A stretch of 64,000 bases of DNA from Saprospiraceae bacterium (lineage in GTDB: Bacteria; Bacteroidota; Bacteroidia; Chitinophagales; Saprospiraceae), in the NCBI GenBank assembly GCA_029212405.1, contig JARGNR010000032.1:1-64000 (forward strand), read 5' to 3'. Below the pieces are notes generated by a model. The model was given only the letters and a program-made list of their open reading frames with translations. It was not told the DNA's origin and searched no databases. Below are positions 16,882 through 25,349 of this stretch, piece after piece (the stretch's first letter is position 1; every line of letters starts with the position of its first letter). Both the position numbers and the translations under genes were made by a program.

Positions 16882-17364
16882 CTATAAAAATCTAGTGTGC
16901 CAGCTATTTTTTAAGGGCTTTATCCATGAATCTAAAAACTCTCCTTTGGTTTTCACTAAATTATCAAAAAAGAGGGTGTGATCATTAATGTGCTTTTGAG
17001 CATAAGCAATTGGTAATTCTTGGTGGGAAATTGTAAATATCTCTTCGTCTTTCATATAGGCATGTGTCATTCTATCAAAGAAATCCACATTCATTTTTTT
17101 ACCTAAAAATTCTACAAACTTCACAGATTTATCTATGCCACAACCACTTACTCCAGCATTAGACTCATCAACAAATAATGCTAAAAATCTCTTATGGAAA
17201 ATATTTCCGTAACTAGTCAATTCATTGTTGTGTGCTGTCCAATCATTTAAAAAATGAAAAATATATTCTCTTGCAATGTCAAGTTCCTCGTATGTAAATT
17301 CTCTGTTGGCTTGATATATCCAAACCTTAGAAGAGTTATCTAATGCAATTAAGTCCAAAATCAT
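16882..17364 (-). CDS. conserved Bacteroidota protein linked to the Fe-S module
   Basis: A 160-residue soluble protein without signal peptide or membrane segment. Visible features are a central GNIFHKRFLALFVDES stretch and a DESNAGVSGCGIDKSVKF segment containing a single cysteine. Homologues are often labelled 'ABC transporter ATPase', but there is no Walker A or ABC signature, so that label looks wrong. The start is 2 bp downstream of the CCG-domain Fe-S gene, so the two are co-translated; a helper role for that Fe-S complex is a reasonable inference. Confidence 0.72.
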   Translation of the reverse strand: MILDLIALDNSSKVWIYQANREFTYEELDIAREYIFHFLNDWTAHNNELTSYGNIFHKRFLALFVDESNAGVSGCGIDKSVKFVEFLGKKMNVDFFDRMTHAYMKDEEIFTISHQELPIAYAQKHINDHTLFFDNLVKTKGEFLDSWIKPLKNSWHTRFL

Positions 17365-17366
17365 AA

Positions 17367-18146
17367 TTATAGATTCTTAGCTTGAACAATTAACTCAGAA
17401 AGATCGTGTACCATTATATCCTCCTGTTTGTCTTTCGCCTTCATGCCATCAGACAACATAGTAATACAAAATGGACAATTGGCCGCAACAACTTTAGCAC
17501 CAGTAGAAATGATCTCTTCAGCGCGTTCAATATTTATCCTTTTATCTCCAGGTTCGTCTTCTTTAAACATTTGTGCACCTCCCGCTCCACAACAGAGACC
17601 ATTGGTTTTACACCTCTTCATTTCTACTAACTCGGCATCTAATGCTGCAATCAATTCTCTTGGGGCTTCATAGATCCCATTGACCCTGCCTAAATAACAA
17701 GAATCATGGTAGGTCACTTTTTTGCCTTTGAACGCTCCTCCTTCAATCGTTAATCTTCCATCTTTCAATAAGCTGTTCAGATAAGATGTGTGATGAATTA
17801 CATTATAATTACCACCAAGTGCAGGATATTCATTCTTCAAAGTATTAAAACAATGAGGGCAGGCAGTCACGATGTCTTTTACCTCATACATATTCAACAC
17901 TTCAATGTTTTGTAACGCAGTCATCTGAAATACAAATTCGTTTCCTGCTCTTCTTGCTGGATCTCCAGTACACGATTCTTCATTTCCTAATATCGCAAAG
18001 TCAATTCCTGCAGCGTTTAATATTTTCACAAACGCTTTGGTTACTTTTTGTGCTCTTGCATCAAAACTACCAGCACATCCTACCCAGAATAAGACTTCTG
18101 GTTTTTTTCCTTCTGACTGATATTCAGCCATTGTATTTATCTTCAT
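17367..18146 (-). CDS. (Fe-S)-binding protein with two CCG domains (HdrB/GlpC-like)
   Basis: A 259-residue protein with duplicated CCG cysteine-rich domains. Domain 1 has an N-terminal WVGCAGSFD and a downstream ACPHCFNTL; domain 2 has DSCYLGR, CCGAGGAQMF and ANCPFCITML. In HdrB these motifs hold a non-cubane 4Fe-4S cluster for disulfide or quinone-linked redox chemistry. It follows the membrane ferredoxin gene by 13 bp and precedes the 160-residue protein by 2 bp, so the three form an operon. The natural electron acceptor is not evident. An internal ATG at 18131 is an alternative start. Confidence 0.86.
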   Translation of the reverse strand: MKINTMAEYQSEGKKPEVLFWVGCAGSFDARAQKVTKAFVKILNAAGIDFAILGNEESCTGDPARRAGNEFVFQMTALQNIEVLNMYEVKDIVTACPHCFNTLKNEYPALGGNYNVIHHTSYLNSLLKDGRLTIEGGAFKGKKVTYHDSCYLGRVNGIYEAPRELIAALDAELVEMKRCKTNGLCCGAGGAQMFKEDEPGDKRINIERAEEIISTGAKVVAANCPFCITMLSDGMKAKDKQEDIMVHDLSELIVQAKNL

Positions 18147-18159
18147 TCTTCTTCTTCTT

Positions 18160-19536
18160 TTATTGATTCTCTTCTAGCAGGTCTTTGGCCCACTTATCTC
18201 TATCTTCTGGGACTTGCCAAACTGAACCACTGTTCTCAATGCTGGTAAACATAGGTAACCAATCTGAGGGTCCCGCGGATTCAGTTAGTACTTCATACCT
18301 TCTCATTTTTAAAATAGGTTCTAATGGATTTATAGTAACAGGACAGGCTTCTACACATGCATTGCAAGTAGTACAAGCGTGCAATTCTTCTCTTGTTATA
18401 TAATCAAATAGATTCTTTCCATCATCGTAGTTTTTAGCGGTAAGTTGTTCGTTCTTGGCTCTTCCTTCTTCTGAAACAAACTTTAATCCACCTGTATCCA
18501 AATTTCTTCCTACTTCTGTGGCCCTGTCTCTAATGTCCATCAAAATTTTTCTTGGAGACAACTTTTTACCAGTCAAATTAGCTGGACATACCGCACTACA
18601 TCGTCCACATTCTGTACAGGAATAAGCATCCATTATATTTTTCCACGATAAATCAAAAATATCTTTGGCTCCAAATTCTGGTAATTCAGCTTCCATATCT
18701 ACTTCCTGTTCAGGAATTAAGCCCATCATACTTTTTACTTCATTCATTATCTCTGGCATATTTTCAATTTCTCCACGCGATGTGAGTTTTGAGTACCAAA
18801 CATTAGGGAAGGCCAAAAATATATGGAGGTGCTTTGATATGGGTAAGTAATTAAGAAAACCTAAAACCACAATCAAATGAAGCCACCAGCCTATCCTTTC
18901 TATCGCTTTCACAATATTAATATCAAGACCATCAAAAAGCATAGGTCCTAGCACACTACTTATAGGCAAAAATCCAGTTGCTGGATAATGTTGAGGGTCC
19001 ATTTTTTGCAATACAACATCCGCTCCATTCATCATGAATATACCTGTTACCAAAGCTATTTCGCCCAATAATATCAGGTTACCATCCAGTTTGGGCCAAC
19101 CTCCCATTTCAGGCATAATAAATCTGGGTATCTTCAAGAGATTCCTTCTAGCGAGGAAAATGAAAGTAGCTACTAAAGCAGCAAAAGACAAAATTTCAAT
19201 GCTGCTAATGATCAACGTATAAAGACCTCCTAAATAAGGCGCAAAAAATCGATGTACACCAAAAAATCCATCAATCATTATTTCGATCAACTCGATTTGT
19301 GTAAATAGAAATGCCACATAAATGGATAAATGCAATACTGCAGGGATCCACCGTTTAATCATCTTTTTTTGACCAAAGGCAATAAGCAACACATTTTTCC
19401 AACGTTTGCCTTCATTCCCCGATATTTCTTCATCTTTTCCAAGCAAAATATTTCTTCTGATTTTACTGAAATTTCTAATAGCTATAGAAAATGCAACAAC
19501 AATTACTAGGATAAAAATTATTTGACCTATACTCAT
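18160..19536 (-). CDS. membrane-bound 4Fe-4S ferredoxin (HdrC/NarI-like fusion)
   Basis: A 458-residue protein. The first 260 residues hold about six membrane segments, with histidines (for example VLHLS and WWLHLIVVLGF) that could bind heme as in NarI/HdrE-type cytochromes. The C-terminal part has two 4Fe-4S motifs: CTECGRCSAVCP (about 315) and CTTCNACVEACP (about 392). This architecture passes electrons between a quinone pool and a soluble partner, here probably the CCG protein encoded 13 bp downstream. It opens the operon and could serve fatty-acid or amino-acid oxidation, but the donor is not in the window. Confidence 0.86.
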   Translation of the reverse strand: MSIGQIIFILVIVVAFSIAIRNFSKIRRNILLGKDEEISGNEGKRWKNVLLIAFGQKKMIKRWIPAVLHLSIYVAFLFTQIELIEIMIDGFFGVHRFFAPYLGGLYTLIISSIEILSFAALVATFIFLARRNLLKIPRFIMPEMGGWPKLDGNLILLGEIALVTGIFMMNGADVVLQKMDPQHYPATGFLPISSVLGPMLFDGLDINIVKAIERIGWWLHLIVVLGFLNYLPISKHLHIFLAFPNVWYSKLTSRGEIENMPEIMNEVKSMMGLIPEQEVDMEAELPEFGAKDIFDLSWKNIMDAYSCTECGRCSAVCPANLTGKKLSPRKILMDIRDRATEVGRNLDTGGLKFVSEEGRAKNEQLTAKNYDDGKNLFDYITREELHACTTCNACVEACPVTINPLEPILKMRRYEVLTESAGPSDWLPMFTSIENSGSVWQVPEDRDKWAKDLLEENQ

Positions 19537-19847
19537 TATAAAATGTTATGATATGAAGGTGAAATTAATATAAAATATAAGTTTATATCAAATTTCGAAT
19601 CTGTAATTCTAAGATTCAATCAACTTATTTACTTTTCATTGACCATTCTCTTCTTGATTATAGGTAGATGTTGTTAAAAATAAATCAGTTACGCTTAGCA
19701 GACAAGCCATGTTCCGTGGTTGTGAAATAACTTCCACTTAACAAAATGAAACATTTCCTTAACAAGGTAATGTCTATTTTTATCGTGTTCAGGCAAAGAG
19801 AGAAGTTTTAATTGACTGTCAGAAATGACAAATTAAAATATTGGCCT
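19537..19847. other. divergent intergenic region without a visible gene
   Basis: An AT-rich 311-bp region between divergent genes. I see no TAnnTTTG box at a useful distance on either strand, no tRNA-like fold and no convincing short frame. A short GAATCT/AGATTC dyad is present near 19600-19615. Confidence 0.4.
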
Positions 19848-20585
19848 ATGAAAAGGATTTTATACTTAAGCTTGTTACTTATTATTCCATTCTTATTACA
19901 AGCCGGAAACGGTAGAAATCGGCTCAATGGTAAATGGATCAGTCCATACTTTGATACTCAAATCAAAATCAAAGTTAAACGTCATGAAATTAGAGTGAAG
20001 GGACTCACACGGAGAGGTTGGACTTCTTTTATTCCGATACGAAGAAATGTTTTTGAAGATTGCAGTGGAAATAGAATTAAGTTCAAAAGTGTCCATAATC
20101 TGATATACATCAATCGATATAGAGGCGAACGAATTAGATTTATCAAAAAAGGGCATCGCCATCACAATCATGTATGTAATTCAAGTTGCCACATAGGAAA
20201 TGACTTTTTCGATCATGGTGGACAGGGATATTCAAATTATTATGAGAATGAATATTATGAGGATTATTATAATGATACGGGGCAAGGAGATGATCCATGG
20301 AGAAATAGAGATAGAAGAGGTAATGGAAATAATGATTTTGGATTGGATAATAGATTTGACGGTAGATATCATGTGAGAGAAATTGATGAGTATGTAACGA
20401 TCAATAGAACTCGACGAGGATTGAAAGCAAAAAGAGGTAATGGATCTTGGGTAAATTATACTCAAAATAGACTTAGAAAAAATGAATATATTGATAAAAA
20501 AGGAAATAGATATTTAGTCAGAAATGACGGAAGTCTTACCTGGAAAAATAAAAAGGGGGATGTTTCTCTAAATCTTAATAAATAA
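19848..20585 (+). CDS. secreted hypothetical protein, Tyr/Asn/Arg-rich
   Basis: A 245-residue protein with a signal peptide (MKRILYLSLLLIIPFLLQAG). The first mature domain (about 20-95) is basic and beta-rich, with WISPYFDTQIKIKVKRHEIRV-type strands. A low-complexity linker full of Tyr, Asn, Asp and Gly (about 120-170) follows, then a second basic domain whose strands (YVTINRTRRGLKAKRG, NRYLVRNDGSLTWK) resemble the first. The start is the ATG at 19848; a TTG 36 bases upstream would put non-signal residues in front of the signal peptide. I do not recognise the family. A good terminator follows. Confidence 0.65.
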   Translation: MKRILYLSLLLIIPFLLQAGNGRNRLNGKWISPYFDTQIKIKVKRHEIRVKGLTRRGWTSFIPIRRNVFEDCSGNRIKFKSVHNLIYINRYRGERIRFIKKGHRHHNHVCNSSCHIGNDFFDHGGQGYSNYYENEYYEDYYNDTGQGDDPWRNRDRRGNGNNDFGLDNRFDGRYHVREIDEYVTINRTRRGLKAKRGNGSWVNYTQNRLRKNEYIDKKGNRYLVRNDGSLTWKNKKGDVSLNLNK

Positions 20586-20609
20586 ATCTACATAATTTTG
20601 AAACTAAGT

Positions 20610-20639
20610 AAAGGCGTATCCCAAGGGTATGCCTTTTTT
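20610..20639 (+). terminator. rho-independent terminator
   Basis: AAAGGC-type left arm (20610-20622) pairs with GGGTATGCCTTT (20625-20636), with one bulge and one wobble, and runs into six T residues. It ends the secreted-protein gene. Confidence 0.65.
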
Positions 20640-20757
20640 GATCTCATTTCAGGCCTATATCGTATGGCTAATTTTTGAAAAGCACAGAAAGTGTGGGTAT
20701 GGTATGTTATTTGAAGTACATATACTCAATATTAAGGTACGATAAACATCAGTATGC

Positions 20758-21240
20758 ATGAAAAAAGTAAAAACAGAATCTTCTTATTACCTATTTGACA
20801 ACCTTAATGAGTTGCAAAAAGAAGAACAATTAGTAATGCAAAAGGCAATTGATATGTTGCAAAATGTCTATGCTCCTTACTCCAACTTTTTTGTGGGTGC
20901 TGCTGCCATGACGAATTCCGGAAAAATATATGGCGGATGCAATCAAGAAAATGCCTCTTACCCATTATGTGTTTGCGGAGAAAGAGTAGCACTATTTAAT
21001 GCAGGAGCTAATGAACCTACTACACCTATTAAACTATTAGCTATAGTTTGTCACAACCCCAATAAGCGAGTCGAAAAGCCTGTTTCTCCGTGTGGAGCGT
21101 GTAGACAAGTTATTTCAGAGTTTGAAATGCGTCATGATCAATCTTTCCCCATTTTGCTTAAAGGGGACACAGAAACCATTGTAAAATTAGAATCTGGAAG
21201 TGAATTGCTCCCTTTTAGTTTTGATGGAACTTATTTGTAA
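20758..21240 (+). CDS. cdd: cytidine deaminase
   Basis: A 160-residue Zn-dependent cytidine deaminase, converting cytidine and deoxycytidine to the uridine forms in pyrimidine salvage. The substrate-binding YAPYSNFFVGAA and GCNQENASYP segments, the catalytic CGE (usually CAE) with the glutamate proton shuttle (about residue 77), and the second Zn site PCGACRQ (about 115) are all present. It is about 30 residues longer than typical bacterial Cdd because of an N-terminal extension rich in Glu and Lys. The 3' end overlaps the convergent kdsB by 10 bp. Confidence 0.93.
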   Translation: MKKVKTESSYYLFDNLNELQKEEQLVMQKAIDMLQNVYAPYSNFFVGAAAMTNSGKIYGGCNQENASYPLCVCGERVALFNAGANEPTTPIKLLAIVCHNPNKRVEKPVSPCGACRQVISEFEMRHDQSFPILLKGDTETIVKLESGSELLPFSFDGTYL

Positions 21241-21965
21241 AAATCACGCGCTTTTTCTAAGTCTTCCAACGTATCGATTCCAAAAGAATCTGATGCGACT
21301 TCGGCACCGAATATTTCATATCCATTTTCCAACCATCGCAATTGCTCTAACTTCTCTGTGAGCTCCAATGTTGAAGGAGATAAGGCAACGACTTTTAGAA
21401 GGTACTTCTTTTTGAAGCCATAGAGACCAAGATGTTGATAATAGTCCGTCTTTGAAAACCAATTTTTATAAGGCTCATCTCTTAATGCAGGAATTGCCTG
21501 TCTCGAAAAATATAGAATTTTGTTGTTTTTATTTTTAACCAATTTAACAACATTATAATCAAATAATTCTTTTTGGTTCTTGATGCTCTTGTACAATGTT
21601 CCAATTTGCACTTCAGATTCTTTCATTAGAGTTACCAATGATTGAATGCAGTGAACTTCTATAAAAGGTTCATCCGCCTGAATGTTAATTACTATTTCTG
21701 CATCCTTTCCTTTCGCTACTTCTGCAATTCTATCCGTTCCTGAAATATGGTTTGTAGACGTAAGTACTACTGGCATATCATGCGTAGTACAATGATCTAC
21801 TATTTTCTGATGATCAGTAGCAATTATGATCCCATCAAAAACTTGCGCCTCCTTTGCCTTCTGAAAAACCCGCTGTAACATGGATTGCCCATGAATATCT
21901 TTTAAAACTTTCCCCGGTAACCTGTTGCTCTGAAAGCGAGCTGGAATGATACAAATTGTTTTCAA
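21231..21965 (-). CDS. kdsB: 3-deoxy-manno-octulosonate cytidylyltransferase
   Basis: A 244-residue CMP-Kdo synthetase, which activates Kdo with CTP for the inner core of lipopolysaccharide. It shows the N-terminal nucleotide-binding IIPARFQSNRLPGKVL, a central INIQADEPFI and the conserved HLGLYGFKK and EQLRWLENG segments. Length is normal for the family. Its presence indicates a Gram-negative LPS. The gene stands alone, overlapping the convergent cdd by 10 bp. Confidence 0.95.
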   Translation of the reverse strand: MKTICIIPARFQSNRLPGKVLKDIHGQSMLQRVFQKAKEAQVFDGIIIATDHQKIVDHCTTHDMPVVLTSTNHISGTDRIAEVAKGKDAEIVINIQADEPFIEVHCIQSLVTLMKESEVQIGTLYKSIKNQKELFDYNVVKLVKNKNNKILYFSRQAIPALRDEPYKNWFSKTDYYQHLGLYGFKKKYLLKVVALSPSTLELTEKLEQLRWLENGYEIFGAEVASDSFGIDTLEDLEKARDFYK

Positions 21966-22158
21966 AAAGTAGTTTTAGATATGAATAACTAGAATTCGTC
22001 CTTAATTACAAATATGATATCTATTAATTACATTATTATCACTTGTTAGAACTATTTTTGGCAATGACCAAATGAATTGAGTCATTTTAGATTTTATTCT
22101 AAAATATTTAACATTTTGTTGTAACATTTTAAAATACCTAATCGTCAAGTAACTGAAT

Positions 22159-22668
22159 ATGCAAATAAACGAGCTTATCGAAATTTTAAAACCATATAAA
22201 AATAAAATGTTCCGCTATGCCTACAGCATTATCGGTAACAGGTTTGAAGCGGAAGATATTGTCCAGGAAGCCATAATAAAGATTTGGAAAAGAATGGATA
22301 AATTCTCTGAAATAGACAATAAAGAAGCTTGGGTAATCACCATTGTTAGAAACTTAGCTATTGATAAAGTGAGGGCTAAAAAGAAAAAACAAACGAGTGA
22401 TATCAATGACTTCTTTCACATTTCAGACAGTGCCCCATCTCCAGATATTAAATTGGAACAAAAAGATGCAGTGAGAAAGGTAGCAGAGATCATGGGGACA
22501 TTGCAAGAAACCCAAAGAGAAATTATTACACTTAGAGACATTGAAGGATATACCTATCAAGAAATTGCAGATATCATGGAACTCAAAGTGGATCAAGTAA
22601 AAGTGTATTTATTTAGAGCTAGAAAAATCCTTAGAGAGAAGCTAGCTCCGATGCGCAAAATGCTTTAG
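22159..22668 (+). CDS. ECF-type RNA polymerase sigma factor
   Basis: A 169-residue sigma-70 family protein of the ECF class. Region 2 contains YAYSIIGNRFEAEDIVQEAI with DNA-melting residues (about 20-40), and region 4 contains TLRDIEGYTYQEIADIMEL with a helix-turn-helix (about 125-145). ECF factors are usually held inactive by a membrane anti-sigma factor encoded next door. The next gene, 31 bp downstream, has one predicted membrane segment and is the probable partner. The operon then encodes three secreted DUF4252-type proteins, which may be under its control. Confidence 0.92.
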   Translation: MQINELIEILKPYKNKMFRYAYSIIGNRFEAEDIVQEAIIKIWKRMDKFSEIDNKEAWVITIVRNLAIDKVRAKKKKQTSDINDFFHISDSAPSPDIKLEQKDAVRKVAEIMGTLQETQREIITLRDIEGYTYQEIADIMELKVDQVKVYLFRARKILREKLAPMRKML

Positions 22669-22699
22669 AATTAAACAAGAATTAGACTAAATTAATATA

Positions 22700-23611
22700 A
22701 TGAAAAAGAACATCAATCAATTATTAGAGAAATACTGGAAAGCAGAAGCAAGCCTTCAAGATGAGGCGGAACTTCGTGTGTATTTCTCAAGTGATGATGT
22801 GGATCCGGCACACCAGCAATATATAGAGTTGTTCGACTATTTTTCAAATGCTAGATTGGAATCAACCGACTTAGATGTAGAAAATATATTGTCCAACTTA
22901 TCTAATATTGATTCTTTATTAGAAAAGTATTGGGATGCAGAAACAAACTTAGAAGAAGAAGCACAATTGAAAGCTTATTTTTCAAGTGATCAAGTTACCG
23001 CAGAACATGAGCAGTACAAGAATTTGTTTACATATTTCGAAGACTTTGGTTCATTAACTACAGATTTAAACATTGAAACCATTTTGTCTAGTACCGATCA
23101 AATTGATGATATACTAGAAAAGTATTGGGCTGCAGAAACTAGTTTGGATGAAGAAATGACATTGAAGACATACTTCTCGAAAGATGATATTGATGAAAAG
23201 CATCTACCCTACCAATCAATGTTTAATTTGTATGAAATAAAAAGTACATCGTCTACAGACTTGGATATAGAAGCAATACTTTCTGAAAATTCAGTTAAAG
23301 ATGAACAACTGGTTATCGGTTCACGTTTGATTCCAGGTGAAAGAAAGACTAAAGTTTTCTCTCTTCAAAAATGGGCAACGGCTATCGCAGCGGTTTTTGT
23401 ATTAGGCTTTGCTACAATCAGTCTTATGAATCAGACAAACACTACAAAATACAAAGGACAAGCGACAGTAATTGATTCAGATGCCGAAGCTCAGGAAGCA
23501 TATGAAATTACAAAGGAAGCATTGGCTTTCTTGTCAAAGAACATGAATAAAGGATCAAAGACGGTAGTAGAATCCGTTTCCAAAGCAGAAAAAGTAAGCA
23601 TATTTAAATAA
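22700..23611 (+). CDS. membrane protein with a triplicated 65-residue module, putative anti-sigma factor
   Basis: A 303-residue protein. The module beginning LLEKYW, followed by an acidic ASL-EEA-L stretch, a YFSSD strand and a TDLDIExIL end, occurs three times with an exact 65-residue period (LEKYW at about 9, 74 and 139). A membrane segment near residue 226 (KWATAIAAVFVLGFATISLM) is followed by about 60 C-terminal, presumably periplasmic, residues. The position after an ECF sigma gene suggests a membrane anti-sigma factor, with the repeats in the cytoplasm. There is no zinc-binding HxxxCxxC motif as in typical ZAS anti-sigma factors. In related proteins I would expect one copy of the module, so triplication is unusual. 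Confidence 0.7.
   Translation: MKKNINQLLEKYWKAEASLQDEAELRVYFSSDDVDPAHQQYIELFDYFSNARLESTDLDVENILSNLSNIDSLLEKYWDAETNLEEEAQLKAYFSSDQVTAEHEQYKNLFTYFEDFGSLTTDLNIETILSSTDQIDDILEKYWAAETSLDEEMTLKTYFSKDDIDEKHLPYQSMFNLYEIKSTSSTDLDIEAILSENSVKDEQLVIGSRLIPGERKTKVFSLQKWATAIAAVFVLGFATISLMNQTNTTKYKGQATVIDSDAEAQEAYEITKEALAFLSKNMNKGSKTVVESVSKAEKVSIFK
22721..23305 (+). repeat. three tandem 195-bp coding repeats
   Basis: Three in-frame copies of a 65-codon unit start near 22721, 22916 and 23111. The codons for LEKYW and the YFS strand are the best conserved; the DNA has diverged at many third positions, so this is not a recent expansion. Confidence 0.85.
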
Positions 23612-23681
23612 TACACAGATAAGTTTTGAAAGGACCTCAATACATACATTCTTTTCAACATTAAATTAAAAAACAAACACA

Positions 23682-24194
23682 ATGAATAAGTTATTATCCC
23701 TAGCACTCCTACTATTTTTAAGTTTTTCAGCAACTGCTCAGGTAGATGCAATAGATAGATTTTTTGAGCAATATCAAGAAAACGAAGAATTTACCATGGT
23801 ATTTGTAAGTCCAAAGATGTTTGGAATGGCAGCTAAAGTAGCTGGAGACGAAATGGGGCCAGAATTAAAAAACCTAATCGAAGATTTAAAAGGCTTAAAA
23901 ATTCTGAAGACAGAAGTGAATGCTCTACAAGTTTATAAAGATGCTGTTAAAAAGATTCCTACAAATGAATATGAAATTTTAATGACGGCAAGAGATGATG
24001 GTCAGAACGTTAAAATACTTACAAAAACTAAAGGTGATGATGTCATTGAAGAATTGTTATTATTAGTAGGTGGAAAAGACGAATTTGTCTTAGTAAGTTT
24101 TGTAGGAAATATTAATCTAAATGATTTAGCAAAAATTGCTGGCCAATTGGACATCGATGGCATGAAACATTTGGAAAAAATTGGTCAGGACTAA
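23682..24194 (+). CDS. DUF4252-type secreted protein (first of three)
   Basis: A 170-residue protein with a signal peptide (MNKLLSLALLLFLSFSATAQ). The mature part, with the stretches FTMVFVSPKMFGMAAKVAG and EYEILMTARDDGQNVKIL, followed by a VLVSFVGNINLNDLAKI segment, fits DUF4252, a Bacteroidota family often found behind ECF sigma factors. The function is unknown; exported stress proteins or lipoproteins are described in the family. No lipobox cysteine is seen. It follows the putative anti-sigma gene by 70 bp. Confidence 0.72.
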   Translation: MNKLLSLALLLFLSFSATAQVDAIDRFFEQYQENEEFTMVFVSPKMFGMAAKVAGDEMGPELKNLIEDLKGLKILKTEVNALQVYKDAVKKIPTNEYEILMTARDDGQNVKILTKTKGDDVIEELLLLVGGKDEFVLVSFVGNINLNDLAKIAGQLDIDGMKHLEKIGQD

Positions 24195-24271
24195 TATAAA
24201 TCAATTAAAGATGGGAGCAATTATATTCCATGTTCCCCTCTAATTTCGTTCACAAGTTTGAAACGCTGTTT

Positions 24272-24781
24272 ATGAAAAAGCTATTCACTTTTTTTGCGCT
24301 AGTATTGTTTTGTAGTCAACTTTCTGGACAAAAGTCCGTCAATAAATTGATAGACAAAATGAAAGAACACAAACATGCATACGCTCTAACTTTGCCAGGA
24401 TGGTTGATTCGAACGGGTATCAATTTAGCAGCAGAGGAAGAATGGAAATTTGAAGCAGGTTATAGTGATATTGTAAACGGAATTAAAAGATTACGGGTTC
24501 TTCACATTGATGAACACGTGACCATTGAAAATAACAAACTGCAGTCTATCGTTTCTCAAATTAAAGAAAAAGATGGCTACGTAGATTATGCTGTTGTTAA
24601 AGAAAAGGACAATCTGGTTAATGTGATTGTCAAAGAAAAAGGAACACGTATAAAAAGTCTTGTGGTTATCGCCAATACCCCAGATGGATTTTCCATTCTT
24701 AATTTAAAAACTGACATAGAAATGGAAGAACTAAAAAACGCGAACCTATCATTTAATAAATCAAAAAAATCAAAACTCTAG
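24272..24781 (+). CDS. DUF4252-type secreted protein (second of three)
   Basis: A 169-residue protein with a signal peptide (MKKLFTFFALVLFCSQLSGQ). It shares the overall layout of its neighbours: a hydrophobic N-terminal core around ALTLPGWLIRTGINLAA, then VDYAVVKEKDNLVNVIVKEKG and a C-terminal SILNLKTDIEMEEL strand-helix. The start is the ATG at 24272; an upstream in-frame ATG at 24230 would put 14 residues before the signal peptide. It is diverged from the first copy, so the group is old. The basic C-terminus (KSKKSKL) is peculiar to this copy. Confidence 0.65.
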   Translation: MKKLFTFFALVLFCSQLSGQKSVNKLIDKMKEHKHAYALTLPGWLIRTGINLAAEEEWKFEAGYSDIVNGIKRLRVLHIDEHVTIENNKLQSIVSQIKEKDGYVDYAVVKEKDNLVNVIVKEKGTRIKSLVVIANTPDGFSILNLKTDIEMEELKNANLSFNKSKKSKL

Positions 24782-24824
24782 TAGGTTATATAATCTAGAG
24801 CAAACCAAATAAACACATAAAATA

Positions 24825-25301
24825 ATGAAAAAAATACTAGCTATATTACTATTTGCATTTGTAACAATCGGATTAAATGCTCAATATGGAGTGGATAATA
24901 TTTTAAGAAAATACAAAAATGATCCAGGTGTTATTGCATGGCAATTTCAAGGAGATCTTTCTTCATTCTTAAATAGAAAAGATGGTGAGTCGATAAAAAG
25001 TAGTGTTGAATCAGTGGAATTTATTATGTTCAATAAAGGAAAAAATATTTCTGATAAGGATCAAGATAAACTAAAGGAGAGAATTCAAGGAGACAACTAT
25101 GAAATGTTGGTTCAGGCTCGAGATAAGGGTAAAAAAATAGAAATCCATGGTATTGAGGATGGTGAAATCATAAAGAAGGTTTTTGCCCAAGTAAAAAGTG
25201 ATGAATACAATATATACTTCTTCTTGACTGGAGAGATCTATTTTGAAGACATGAGTGAGTTGAATATTGATGGGTTGATGAATGGGATGAATATTGACTA
25301 A
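24825..25301 (+). CDS. DUF4252-type secreted protein (third of three)
   Basis: A 158-residue protein with a signal peptide (MKKILAILLFAFVTIGLNAQ). The mature part contains VESVEFIMFNKGKNIS, NYEMLVQARDKGKKIEIHG and a final IYFFLTGEIYFEDMSEL, matching the strand order of the two preceding genes. It is the last gene of the ECF-sigma operon, 44 bp behind the second copy. No function is known for the family. Confidence 0.66.
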   Translation: MKKILAILLFAFVTIGLNAQYGVDNILRKYKNDPGVIAWQFQGDLSSFLNRKDGESIKSSVESVEFIMFNKGKNISDKDQDKLKERIQGDNYEMLVQARDKGKKIEIHGIEDGEIIKKVFAQVKSDEYNIYFFLTGEIYFEDMSELNIDGLMNGMNID

Positions 25302-25336
25302 ATTCCATTTATTCCAATTCTGTCAAGAAAAGGATT

Positions 25337-25344
25337 TATCTTTG
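25337..25344 (+). promoter_or_regulatory. -7 box for the helicase gene
   Basis: TATCTTTG is a perfect TAnnTTTG and ends only 5 bp before the ATG at 25350. If used, the transcript would be essentially leaderless. No -33 TTG is seen at the expected distance. Confidence 0.4.
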
Positions 25345-25349
25345 GGCCT

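Noticed and set aside
16882-17364. ABC transporter ATPase annotation often attached to this protein
   Set aside because: No Walker A, signature or Walker B motif is present in its 160 residues.
18160-19536. Formate dehydrogenase or succinate dehydrogenase subunit as identity of the membrane ferredoxin
   Set aside because: The order of a NarI-like membrane part followed by two 4Fe-4S motifs and an adjacent double-CCG protein is the heterodisulfide-reductase-like arrangement, not that of FDH or SDH.
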